Shown here: positions 11,440 to 22,495 of the stretch, piece by piece
Layout: each line of letters opens with the position of its first letter
Numbering within the stretch: position 1 is the stretch's first letter
From: Meandrina meandrites
Taxonomy: Eukaryota > Cnidaria > Anthozoa > Scleractinia > Meandrinidae
Assembly: GCA_963693305.1 (NCBI GenBank)
Contig: OY855914.1
Location: 18,819,472-18,883,471, forward strand
Reading direction: 5' to 3'
DNA: 64,000 nt
Notes under the pieces: model-generated
What the model saw: the letters and a program-made list of their open reading frames with translations, nothing else
Databases searched by the model: none
Told to the model about the DNA's origin: nothing
Made by a program: the position numbers and the translations under genes

Positions 11440-11758
11440 GTTTGCTCAGGCATGCATTCAGGTGCTTATGCACCTGTCTGGCTGTTCACTCTTCTGTTCA
11501 TTTAGTTTGCCGTTCGTGCAAATTACGTCTGTTATTCACACAAACATAATTGTAAGGACTTCACTTACTACTTAGTTAAACCCTTTAGTCAGTCAACCAT
11601 TTGGATGGTTTTCTGTGCTCTCAGCCTTTGTCTGCTCGGTCTGTTTGTGCAGACCCTCATGTGCTTATGCACATGTTTGGGCTGTGCATCCGGCCGTTCA
11701 TTCTGATCGTTGTTGGTGCAGTGTGCATCCGTTACTTACATAAACAATAATATTCCGA
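11440..11758 (+). repeat. Extra pair of ~185-bp foldback subrepeats
   Basis: Two more copies of the arm subrepeat (GTGCTTATGCACCTGTCTGG near 11463 and GTGCTTATGCACATGTTTGG near 11661) stand inverted relative to 10540-10870 and direct relative to 19550-19870. The left side of the element is therefore itself an imperfect palindrome around about 11150. The copies here are more diverged than the outer arms. Confidence 0.75.
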
Positions 11759-12005
11759 TTTTTTTTTTTTTTAAACCTAGACAACTACTGAAACTGCTTA
11801 ACCATAGTTAATAGAGGAGACTGGTTATGAAACCCGGCGAACTTCAAAGAAATATCTCTTTGTTATGGTTTTTGCATCGTCACGTGACATTGACCCTGCA
11901 CAAGCAAAATTTCAAGATGGCGTCCCGAGTGAGTTCTATTTGAAGCGTGGTTGAATCCACTGCAAAGTTGGCTTGTTCTGGTTGAAAATGAGTCAAAAAC
12001 CATAA

Positions 12006-12209
12006 GTTTTACCAGATAAAAGATCGTCGATTGCAATACCAGGCGATAGTTCCGCTGCCTTCGGCTGTGGATCACGCAGAAGGAGAAGAGAAATCGACAT
12101 TTGGAGGCTATTCGCACCAACACTTAGAGGCACACATAGGAAATGGAAGAAAGGCTGGCTGAACAAAGTAGCCGAGCCGAGAGTGATAGGGTACTGTTTA
12201 TCTGTGTAA
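12006..12209 (+). pseudogene. Decayed THAP-like domain segment
   Basis: The plus frame from 12006 to the stop at 12207 has no usable ATG and reads ...AAFGCGSRRRREIDIWRLF... then RKWKKGWLNKV. The GC-x-SRR start, the single tryptophan in RKW about 25 residues later, and the basic character resemble a THAP DNA-binding domain. The expected first zinc cysteine is replaced by serine, and the C-terminal Cys-x2-His pair is absent before the stop. I infer a dead transposase or accessory THAP exon. The match is only partial and by eye. Confidence 0.35.
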
Positions 12210-13139
12210 ATTATTTTGAAGCCAAAGACACAGAAATATGTATAAGGTTTGTTTGACCATAGCAGTACTAAGTAGAAGGGAAGGTGTTTATACCCACCAT
12301 CGCATGCATACAAATTTCGAATTCACTGTAAAGAGAAAGTTTCTTTCTCGAATATCTTTCTTTCCTTACAATTTGATTTTATTACCGTCCAACGTATTTG
12401 TAAATGGTTGTTTTTTAATAGTCTCTCCTTGTATAATTTTGTTTTGTTCTTATTGATAAGAATAAAAGTGTTTCTGTTGTGAGTCAGAGGCTGACCCATT
12501 GCAATATCTTCACACATATGCATAGGTAATGAAACAGTAAACATTCATGTCACAGTAACAGTTGTTCTTTTTTTAGGTAGGGATTTCTTTTTCATTTCCA
12601 TATAGCAGTAAACTCTTCGAGTCACAGATTGCTGATCATAATAAAAATTTCTCCTTGTAATATCCATATTACCTGTACTCCATCACACAGGCCATGATAA
12701 TTTTTCCCTGGGAATGTATCTTAAAAGTTGAAATAAATCTTCCTCCTATAACTGTTAGAAATATGAACTTATTTAGTTGATTATGGGTTTTCTCCTTCCC
12801 TTTTCTACAAGAGGCTCATTTGCAAAAAGGTCTTCCTTGTTGTCACTACAGGTATTGCTAGCTCTCTTGGTCAGTCATGAAGTATTCTGAGATTCACACA
12901 ATTGTAGAGCCTGTTTGATTTCTACTTCAGGAATGAAGATTATTTAGAAGTTATCAAATTGAAACTTAGCTATGAGCCTGATGATGAAGACATGATTTTA
13001 AAAAATAAAAATTTGAATGCTTTATTCTCAAATGATATCAAAGTGATTACTTTTGTGTTCCATCATCTCAGATGATCATGTTTGGATCCAGGGTAGATGT
13101 TGTATCCACTTACTAAGACACCCTAAATGCTGTTGTGCA

Positions 13140-13307
13140 AGGGTGACCTATTTGGTGGAATGACGGAATGTCACTAGTTTGCTTGCGGTTAGGTTCACCT
13201 CGGTTTGCTTGTGGTTAGCTTTTACTTCGGTTTGCTTGCAGTTAACTTTTGTTGGTTAGGGCAATAAACTTTTGCCGTTCGGTCATTCTGCCAAATAGTG
13301 TCACCCA
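13140..13307. mobile_element. ~167-bp MITE with GGGTGAC...GTCACCC ends
   Basis: The left end reads GGGTGACCTATTTGGTGGAA and the right end, reverse complemented, GGGTGACACTATTTGGCAGA. TGTGCA lies just outside both ends, a likely 6-bp target duplication. The middle holds three direct repeats of CGGTTTGCTTGCGGTTAG type at ~30-bp spacing. It is non-coding. Confidence 0.6.
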
Positions 13308-14827
13308 CTGTGCAACATATCAATTGTAAAGCAAATTGGGGGAGGGGGGTTACATGTAGGTGCCCATTTTGGAATAAAGTAAAAAGAACTGAGGTAAGGA
13401 TAGTTGGCTATTGTCTCTATTTGTGCAAAATTTCAATTTCTCCTTAGTCTCATAATTATATGACACCAACACTGAATAAGTAAGATTTTGATTGTATTCA
13501 GAGGAAATAATAAAGGAATATGACTTGAGATTTGTAAGGGTTTTCTCAGTTCTCTAGTTTAAACATAATGTTGTACTCAGTGGAACTGTCCAGGTTGGGG
13601 TGGGAATGCTTTGAGACAGAAACTGAGCAATTTGAGGGTAAATAAAGTCTTCAGTTAAGTTCAGTTCAGTCCCTGTCCTTGTCGATATTTATCTTGATCA
13701 TTTGGCACTTAACAATATTCTTGGCAAAAGTGGATTGAGTGATTCAAGTTCTGCATGTGATATTATCTGATAATCAAATTGTAGTTAAGGAAGTCACTAT
13801 CAGGGTTATCCCAGCAATATCTAACCTTCGCAATTCAATTCCCAAAAATATTCTGCCTCTTTTGCACCCTTCTTCAAGGGTTTGATATAAATATCTGCTG
13901 CCTCGCGTGCAAGCACTTCAGTTTCTTTTACATTGCATTTAACATTACCAACCATTTTATGCAAGAAGGCTTGGGGTAACTGTTTTAGCTGTTGGAATCC
14001 TTCCCTTCCTATTCTAAAGTTTTGCATCCCTGTGTCTCAAAACCTTCCCCTTAAAATTCACATATGAATATACATTTTCAGCTCACTTTTACTTTTTCCA
14101 TTTGTTTACTTGTTTGATATTTATATATTTAGTCGTGGGCTACCTGCACTACAGTAGCTCTTAGCTAAGTGTTAACATTTACATTTCTTCCCCAAGTAAT
14201 TGCAAACATTCTCTTAATGCTGAGCCTACAACAACAACACCCCAAAAATGTATTTGTCTATGGTAACTGAATAATATTTGAAGAGTTAAAACATAATGTG
14301 CGGCAGCCAAATTGTATGCTGGCTTTTTTGACTCATTGGAACTATTATTAGGAAGCAAAAATTATCTACCAGGTATCTACTAGACTACTACAAGGTCTAG
14401 CACTAAAAACAATATAAACAGATCACCATATCCCAGATCTTTTTCAAAGGTTTAATATAGGAATTTCGTGATTCGCAGGAACCCGAGAGGACATAACCAT
14501 CGACAGATAGGCATGATATAAGCTTATATTGTAGGTGAGCGTTTGTAGGATTCCACACGAATCGAGCAGCAAATGTGCCGAACATTTAAGCTCATTAGTT
14601 TGAAATTATGACTCAAAATGGCAACCTGTTATGCTTACATTACTAACTGTGACCGAAAATGCTTTTCTTATACTCCATCGCCTTCCAAAATGTCAAAAAT
14701 TGCCTCTAAATCGTCCTCCCAAACAAACAGATCGTGTGCTCCGGCCGCCATCTTGAATGAACTTGTGCATGGTCAGAGTCACGTGATGGGTCTGTTCAAC
14801 ATCGGAGACCGCTCCATTGTTTAGCTC

Positions 14828-14870
<43 letters not shown>

Positions 14871-15249
14871 ATGGCTTAACTTATTGGCTTTAATTTCCAA
14901 AATGGCAACACGCAACTTCAGAACTACTTCTCTGCTTAAATCAATACAAATACTTTAACTTTAAGCTTAAAAACCGCGCTATACAAAGCCAATGAAGACT
15001 TTTTCAATGCCCAGATTGCGCGCGCTTAATGCGACCGTTTAAATAAAGGTACGCGCGTGCAAACAGTCTTCGCGAGCCATCAAGTTGAAACGACCAAATC
15101 GATTTTGCTCTGTGTTAGGCGCTCAGTTTTTCAATGGTAAGTTTAGTATTTTGCTTTTAACTTAAGATTTGAATAAGCTAACTTCATCCTAAAAACGTTG
15201 TTTACAAAATAGCTGCGAAAGCTTGATCGGATTACAACACATTTAGCTT

Positions 15250-15850
15250 AAGTGCGCCTTTCTACAATTTTCGACCGAACAGCGGCACAAGTTGAAAAAT
15301 CGATTTTGCTCATATTTTGCACAAAGATAGGTCCTAGCGAGAAACTAAACGGACTGCAGTTAGTTTGTCCTGACACAGCTTCCTTTCGTAGAAATATGCA
15401 AAAAAACGATTTCGCCCCGTTTGGGCTCAAAATCCACTTCCGGTTAGACTGAATTTTGTGAAAATTTGATCATCTCGCGCATTATACTACAGCTGTTCAT
15501 GAATCTTTCAATGATATTTGTAATCTTTTTAGGTCTTCATTGTATGACTGAGCGAAAAATAAAACAAATGGAGATTAGTTTTGAGCCCGAAACGAGCCAA
15601 AACTGACAGACTAAATTTGCAAATGTGTCGCAAGCGAAATGATGCAGTAAAACATTGCCATTTTTTCTATGGGCGATAACTTTAAATATCGTAAAAATAC
15701 TTTCTATGGGTAAACTATACACCCATCTGCTATAATATCAAAAAACATCTCTGGGGAGATGGTTTTCAGTGGCCCGCTTTGGCCTGTGTTTATCACTAAT
15801 TTTGCCGAAAATCTGCTGTTTGAAGTGTAAACAATTGCGTGACACGGCTG
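15250..15850. repeat. Foldback inner arm, left copy
   Basis: Inverse of 18426-19015, with high identity by eye over about 590 bp (for example CGATTTTGCTCATATTTTGC and GTGTAAACAATTGCGTGACA). Short frames in both arms are mirror shadows and not genes. Confidence 0.8.
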
Positions 15851-18425
15851 GTAAACCACGAATAAAATTATTCTTTTTAAAAGTATGTTTGACGCTCTTG
15901 TAAGAATTCAGCCAAAAAAATCATGCAAATATATGGGCCAGTTGGTGAACTCTTTGAAGAAGTAGGAGCAATGTGAGATTTTCTCCGTTCACCCGTTTTG
16001 GAAACGTTGCGTGATCACAAAATGTTAGACGGTAATTATTCAGTTAAATTTATTGAAGTTCTCACCATCCTGAAGTTCTCACCATCATTCACAAAACCAG
16101 GTCTTATAAAGGAAAGGTTAAGAATTCTCAGATTCACTGATAGACGTAATCACGGGTCGATATTGTTTGGTAATTTCTTTACGTGATCTAAAGGGAACTC
16201 GGGTAATAATTAAAGTATGTTTTTGCCGATCTCGTCGGATCTGATGCCTGTGTTTTCATGCAAATTTGTTATCACTCGTTTTATTCTAGTCCTATACAGC
16301 AGGAAAATCTAACACTAAAAAATGTTGGTTTAATTCATTTTGAATTAGACATGAACAGTGTAACTGAAAATTAAAGAATTTTATGGTTGAAGCAGAACAT
16401 TACTTTTCCAAGTTTCTGCAAGTTTAGATGGACAAAGATCTAATTTCAGCACGATTAGTACTTTTCAAACAACTGAAATTTTGAATATGATTCATTCCAG
16501 AATTTAACGTAAAAGTTGTACCAGCCTTGAATCTAATTTCTTTGGCGACCTTTTTAATTGCCAATTAAATTATCTTTATTTTGAGAACGACATTAAATTG
16601 AATTCCGTAAATTCGACTCTTCGCTGTTGTGGATAAAACAAAATGGATGTTTGCTGTTCGTTTAAGTCATTAGTTGGTGGTCAGTGCTTGGCCTTTGATC
16701 CCAGAGACAGAAATTAGTCTGTGAACAGAGTCCCACTGCTATCATGCACAATAAATATATAAGACAGCGCGAGTCACTCGATCTGGTCAAGTCACACTGT
16801 GTCACGCCCTAGAAAGATTTATGGCATGTCGATTCTTCAGATTCGCGCCCGCTTTTTTCGCTCGCCCCCAACTACCAAGAGGGTCCCCCCCCCCCACCCC
16901 CTTTTTTTTCCTCGCGCGCCCGCCTTTTTCGCTCGCCCCAACTACCGAGAGCCCGGAACAGGCTGAGTGAAAACCTGCAAAGAATTTCTCTGTTCTCCAC
17001 CCAGAGTTTGAGAATTGAGAAATCCGTTTTATTAGAATTTGATCGAGATCAGTATTACGTATTACCCATTAAAAAGTAGGATTCGCAGGTGCTTTTTTCT
17101 ACATACATGTTCGTTGTTGAAATATTTTGAAATTCCACCCCGCAAGTCACCCCACGCCCCACCCCCTCGACCTCTGACATTCCACAGACCAGTTGGCTTC
17201 ATCCCACCCCGTCCCACCCATTTAATAAGTACAACAGTTCTCCATCCTCCGAAAATTGGCTGATAATTTTCAGGGACGTTTCGCATAGAGAAAATTGCCC
17301 TTATGCAACTGAAACCGTTATCGGTGGACAGCCGGATCAAAAGGACCAGAGAAAAGGAGCGGCGAAGAAAAGGGGCTTTTCCTTTCCTTAAAAGGGGGGT
17401 GAAGGTGGAATGTAGTTGGCACCGATTTCATGACAAGAACATACCGATGTTTTTAAACAAAAGGGAAGAACTGGTCTTCTTCCTCTCCACTAGATTCACC
17501 AGTGATTGCAGTTTATGTCCACAAATGTCATGTGTTTATCTAGCGAACGTACAGTACTAGAACAGAAATGACACTAGACCAAAAAATATCCCTAGAATGA
17601 TCATGCAACGTATGAAGTGCAAGTGGGGATTTTTTTTACATGTGTACCAAGTATGACTGAAGCGCAAACAAATTTTCGATGTCGTAATATTTTTATTAAA
17701 CGTGTGCTGGATGTGCTGGACTATCGGACCTTTCGCCACTGTTTTTCCTTTTGCCGACGCTGAACGCTAATGAATTCTCTAAACAGATCATTGCTATTTC
17801 ATATCGTTATTACAGACAATGAAATCCACCCTAAAACAAGTTGTTACTAATTTTAGTGTGGGAAACCACTGCACTAAGACACTACCTCTCTGGAACCTCT
17901 ATTTTCATTCGCCCGCTGTAAACACTACCTCTATTGTTATTCAGGGCTAGGGGCATTGTTATGACTTGTTATCTATTGTTTTAAGAACCAATGAAGTAGC
18001 TCGTTCCGATAGGTAGTGGGCGAACCACTGAGAATAGGTTAGTTGTCAATCGACTAAATTGGCCATTTGTATGAGTCAGGATGTGTAGTTTATCGTCGTA
18101 TGTAAAATAGTATAGAACAAGCTCATCAAGCAGAGCACCCCAGTATCACCCTAGTACTTAATTATAAAAGGTAAATACACTACGTATGGACAAAACAACG
18201 TACATGTTTATCAAATTTAAATTTCAGCTGAAGAAAAGTAAACAGCACTTAACTACCCGCGGGAAAAGAACCACCTAAAAAATAGATCCAAATACGTTAT
18301 ACATAATTAAAAAAGTAAAATTATCTCTTTAAGTTCCCATCTACAATAAGCGGGTGATATCTATTCGTTTTCCAATATTATTACCGACTCTCACTCAAAA
18401 CTTGAAATCCCTCGGGAATTGTGAC
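15851..18425. other. Loop region of the foldback, no gene seen
   Basis: About 2.6 kb between the inner arms. It has no open frame above about 90 codons and no transposase motif. Noted pieces are a direct repeat of GAAGTTCTCACCATC (16066 and 16077) and a pair of ~75-bp direct repeats (CGCTCGCCCCCAACTACC near 16859 and CGCTCGCCCCAACTACC near 16931) around a C-rich tract. Confidence 0.5.
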
Positions 18426-19015
18426 GAGCCGTGTCACGCAATTGTTTACACTTCAAACAGCAGATTTTCGGCAAAATTAGTGATAAACACAGGCCAAAGC
18501 GGGCCACTGAAAACCATCTCCCCAGAGATTTTTTTTGATATTATAGCAGATGGGTGTATAGTTTACCCATAAAACGTATTTTTACGATATTTAAAGTTAT
18601 CGCCCATAGAAAAAAATGGCAATGTTTTACTGCATCATTTCGCTTGCGACACATTTGCAAATTTAGTCTGTCAGTTTTGGCTCGTTTCGGGCTCAAAACT
18701 AATCTCCATTTGTTTTATTTTTCGCTCAGTCATACAACGAAGACCTGAAAAGATTATAAATATCATCGAAAGATTCATGAACAGCTGTAGTATAATGCGC
18801 GAGACGATCAAATTTTCACAAAATTCAGTCTAACCGGAAGTGGATTTTGAGCCCGAACGGGGCGAAATCGTTTTTTGCATATTTCTACGAAAGGAAGCTG
18901 TGTCAGGACAAACTAACTGCAGTCCGTTTAGTTTCTCACTAGGACCTATCTTTGTGCAAAATATGAGCAAAATCGATTTTTCGACTTGTGCCGCCGAAAG
19001 GCGATTTTAGTCGAC
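18426..19015. repeat. Foldback inner arm, right copy
   Basis: Inverse partner of 15250-15850. The small differences between the arms (for example GCCGAAAGGCGATTTTAG at about 18991 against the left copy) mean they are not freshly duplicated or that only part has been converted. Confidence 0.8.
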
Positions 19016-19025
19016 TTTTGTAGAA

Positions 19026-19984
19026 AGCGGCTCTTAAATGTCGATTCTCACGACTAAATGTCAAAGCACAATCACCAAACTTTAGCATTTTGTCGTTTTA
19101 TAACCATTTAAAATGCTTAATCGATATAGATTGATAGCAGCAAGCTCAGGCACGTAGGGCCAGCTGTGGTACCACAGTTTGAAACGTGTGTTTAGAGAGA
19201 TTCACCCTGATTTGGCTTTTAGTAAAAAATACGTTACAGTACGGATATAAAGATCAATGTAACGTCTTCCCGCGCGCGCTTCTCTGACCCTGACTTCTCG
19301 CGTGCTCCTCGCTAAATATTCATCTCTCTAACGGGTCTGTCACTGTGCCCCTGATGAGAATGGCAGACTTTCTGAGCAGGCAACTATTATTATTTATCAA
19401 TTTGCCTCGATTTACTAGTGAGCTCACTAAATTGCTTATTTTAAATAGCTAAATAAATTCACCTGAACGATAAAATATTGTAGGGTTACTAAGTAAAACA
19501 CCATAGTCAGTCATTTACATAGATGACTTTCTGTATTTTCGGCTCTCTCATTTGTTCGGTTTGTCTGCTCGGGCAGTGGGGTGCTTATGCACCTGTCTGT
19601 CTGTTCATTCTTCCGTTCACTCAGTCTGCCGTTGGTATAGATCGCATCTGTTATTCATACAAAACATAACCTTTATAATGACTTCATTTGACTACTCAAT
19701 TAAACCCTCTAGTCAGTCAGTCGTGTGGATGACTTTCTGCATTCTCGACCTTCGTCTGTTCGGTCTGTTTGTTCAGAGCTTCATGAGCTTATGCACATGC
19801 TGGGCTGTTCACTCAGCCGTTCATTCGGATCGTTGTTTTTGCAGTTTTCACCCGTTACTTACATAAACTATAAAAACCGAAGTATTAAAACCTAGAAAGT
19901 TCCGTAACTTCTTGGTTTTAATATCAAAAATGGCATCCCACAGCGTTGGAACTATTCCCTCGCTCAAATAAATCACACAAACAA
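19026..19984. repeat. Foldback outer arm, right
   Basis: Inverse of 10416-11374 with very few differences. It contains the two ~185-bp subrepeats in forward orientation (about 19505-19690 and 19691-19870), each with GTGCTTATGCACC or GAGCTTATGCACA. The frame open through both subrepeats (19552-19866, 104 codons) is repetitive and is not called as a gene. Confidence 0.8.
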
Positions 19985-20511
19985 TGGGAATTTTTTGTCT
20001 AGAGCGTGTAATAACCGACCGCGTTTTCTGCTCCGAATCAAACGCGAATCAAACGCCGATATCATTAATACCATCCACTCATTGGAAGTTCGTGCTTTGA
20101 TGATACTGTGAAGGTTGATGTATTATCCCAATATCACGATTAGCAAAAAAAGAAAACAGCTCTTTGCGTTGAACAATTAATGTATGCTGAGTTAATCTCC
20201 TGTATATTTCGCTTTAGCTATGCGTCTTTTAATCGTCAAATCGTCTCTGTGAACCACTGCTTGCATAATGTGAAAGTTTGCAGTATTTTTTTATACATTT
20301 TCAGTTTTTGGTTATAAAATGCACCTACCTTTTGTTCTCCTTTCTTCCGATATCGATCGAGTACTGAATTGTTACTCAGTGTCTGAAAATATATGCGTTG
20401 AATAGCTAGCACCAGCTGCGGCATGCAATCGGCCATTGAGTAGGAAGTCTTACAGCGAAAAGAACTCTACCGGCGCCACCCAACGTTTTTTTAGCCAATC
20501 ACAAGACAAAT

Positions 20512-20608
20512 TCAGAACAAAAGAATTGCACTTCCTTCATCAGCAGATCAATCACAGGAAGGGGCAAATTTAACTGCTGATGAACGAGCTCCAATTCTTT
20601 TGTTCTAA
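20512..20608. repeat. ~100-bp palindromic MITE, copy 1
   Basis: TTCAGAACAAAAGAATTG at one end is inverted as CAATTCTTTTGTTCTAAG at the other, with inner inverted TCATCAGCAGATC and GCTGATGA. Further copies lie at about 21411-21512, 55134-55232 and 62940-63042. In locus A two copies flank the inserted segment 20610-21400, so recombination between MITE copies may have brought it in. Confidence 0.7.
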
Positions 20609-20815
20609 GGCTAGCCATTGAAAGCTCCGTTTTAAATGACAATATTAAAGCGGTTTGGAGATTTAGCAGTAGTAATAACTTTCTTTTATGTTTTCATTTG
20701 AGTGTTTAAATAATGGCGTCCCCCGCTTATTCATCTTCAAGACATGCACATTTTGATTACCTAGCAAATTGACAAATTGTAAACGCTTGATAAAAAGGCT
20801 GGACACAAAATTTTC

Positions 20816-21170
20816 TTTAAAATAATAATAATAATACATAATATTTTAAGAGGAGGCCTCCAATCACCTAGAGGTGGTTTTCAGGAGGGTCCTCTGAGAA
20901 AATAAATGTCAAACCTTTAAAATACATTAAAATCTAAGATACAATAAAAAGGACAAAACCTATGTGGTAATAAAAACTAAAAATATCTAAAACTGTAGCT
21001 AACTAAGATTAAAACTAGAACAAGAGATTAAAATACTACTAACTAAGGTTAAAAATGGTGTAATAAAAACTGTTTCAATTTGTATTTAAAAATAGTTTTC
21101 GGCATCAGTTTCTTTAAAGCACTTGGTAGCGTGGCCCAGTCGTTAATGGCTTTATAATATGTTTTGCTTT
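20816..21170 (-). mobile_element. 5'-truncated non-LTR retrotransposon tail (minus strand)
   Basis: The segment interrupts sequence that is continuous in locus B (...ACAAAATTGTCTTTCGCAC). On the minus strand it encodes INDWATLPSALKK and then FKYKLKQFLL, matching the C-terminal W..LP.....S...FK..LK..LL pattern of jockey/L2/CR1-type reverse transcriptases. A 3' UTR follows, ending in a TATTATTATTATT tail typical of CR1/L2-like elements. Only the last ~40 codons remain. Confidence 0.65.
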
Positions 21171-22370
21171 CGCACAAAACGGCCTCAAAGGATGTTTTTT
21201 TTTTGCACCGCTCAACCAACTGGTGCAATAGGTAGATACGAACCACTGAAAACCTGAACAACACCTCTCTTTCGTCTTTTTAATAAAGAACAGTAAAGAG
21301 GGGCGAATTTGACGGCGAATGGTATGCAAAGTTCTTTCTAGAAGTTTGGAAGACACGTACAGTTAAAAAAAATATAAAGAACCACAAAATTGCCCTTCGA
21401 AAACAGAAGTTCAGAACAAAAGAATTGGACTTCCTTCATCAGCAGATCAATCACATAAAGGGGCAAATTTAACTGCTGATGAACGAGCTCCAATTCTTTT
21501 GTTCTAAGCTTGTCTTGCGAATGGCTAAAAAAAACATCGAGTTCGTTTCACTAAAAACAACGTCGATCTACATAGTGCGTTTTTTACAAGTAATTCTCAA
21601 ACTCATTAATAATTCATCTAGTTAAAACAAAGGAAATCAGAACCGTGGCGGAGTTTGGAAATCTGATCTTAATTAGCATAGATTTTGACGATTTTATTTT
21701 TTCCGTTTTTTCCGTAGTTTTAGTTTTGATTGAGAAGATATATCAAACACTTGACAGAGTGTATCATCACATTTCAAAACACCTCTAAGTTCGTCAAAAA
21801 TACTCTGCTGCGCGTCGTATTTTCAACTCTCTTCTCGGTGTTTGGAAATGTGATGAAAAACGCTGTCTCGTGTTTGATATATTAATTCAAGCACGCCTAT
21901 TGAGATTTGACACATTATCCCATATAGTTTCGTTTTTCTTGAAAATATGAAATAACTTAGTAAAGAGAAAAAAGGAAATTTTATCGATCGCCAGCAACGA
22001 CCCCGATAAACGCCATCCTATATTTTTCATTTATCCAATAACCGCGATTGAAACTTGTCATTCCCTAACCTTTGATGTCATTTCATTGACGTTTTCGCGT
22101 GATGCAGAAAAAAAAACATGAAGTTGTAACAAAATTATGTACAGCAAACTAAAGGATGTGTTTATAAAATGTAACGAGCCTCATGACGGATTAACAAAAG
22201 TTTAATATGTTGGGATTTTGAAAACTGAAATAAAAACAAACGCGATAGAGATGAAACTGTTTTCAACGCCGTTGACAAGAAGTCATAGAATAATCAGCAG
22301 AATAAAATTCATGATTAAACTCGTTGAATTTATTTCCATGCAAGATCAAGATCAAGATTTGTTTTTCGCG

Positions 22371-22495
22371 ACAATTTGAATGCTTGTCGTTCAGGGGACA
22401 CTAAAAAAAAACTAATTCTTTTACAACCACACACTGATTATTTAAAGATAAGTTTTTTTTTTTCATACAGTGGAGCTCAGTTGTGGAACGACCTA
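22371..22495 (+). pseudogene. Non-LTR RT C-terminal remnant
   Basis: The plus frame reads LNACRSG, then LILLQPHTDYLK, then SYSGAQLWNDL. This is the conserved C-terminal stretch of jockey/L2-like ORF2 proteins (P..TDY.K..F.Y.GA..WN.LP). It stops short at WNDL, where the locus A/B similarity also ends. The same fragment occurs at 56382-56507. Confidence 0.6.

Larger units (their letters stand above)
11797..14875. mobile_element. 3.08-kb TIR element inside the foldback, flanked by CTTAA
   Basis: The left end is CCATAGTTAATAGAGGAGAC and continues TGGTTATGAAA. The right end is its inverse, matching for about 50 bp with one mismatch and then more weakly to about 150 bp (shared CACGTGA and CAAGATGGCG). 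CTTAA lies directly outside both ends, so the target duplication is CTTAA or its TTAA core. TTAA targeting with a THAP-like segment inside (12006-12209) fits a Kolobok-type element, but the transposase core was not found. The element interrupts the foldback and so is younger than that part of it. Confidence 0.7.
10416..19984. mobile_element. 9.57-kb nested foldback element
   Basis: The block interrupts the locus A/locus B alignment and is bounded by inverted ends, TTGTTTGTGTGATTTATTTG on the left and its complement ending at 19984. The outer arms (10416-11374 and 19026-19984) are about 960 bp and almost identical by eye. A second inverted pair (15250-15850 and 18426-19015) and a third (about 11370-11425 and 15197-15250) are nested inside. 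No transposase frame is visible in the loop, so it is non-autonomous or its gene has decayed. At the insertion point locus A lacks about 154 bp that locus B has (51728-51881), so there is no clean target duplication. Confidence 0.75.
19985..22495. repeat. Locus A, right half: copy of 51882-56507
   Basis: Collinear with locus B from GAATTTTTTGTCTAGAGCG-type sequence through AACAATTAATGTATGCTGAG (20173, uninterrupted here but the L1 target in locus B) to ACAGTGGAGCTCAGTTGTGG (22470). Differences: locus A has an inserted partial copy of the 8560-9000 region at about 20610-21400, and lacks a ~300-bp segment present in B at about 55984-56285. Confidence 0.85.

Noticed and set aside
19552..19866. 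104-codon frame rich in SVHS and CTCW repeats
   Set aside because: It reads through two 185-bp foldback subrepeats. The protein repetition only reflects the DNA repeat.
21130..21165. AGCGTGGCCCAGTCGTTAATGG looked like part of a tRNA-derived SINE
   Set aside because: No tRNA A/B box pair or cloverleaf can be drawn, and the same bases encode the INDWATLP motif of an RT C-terminus on the minus strand.
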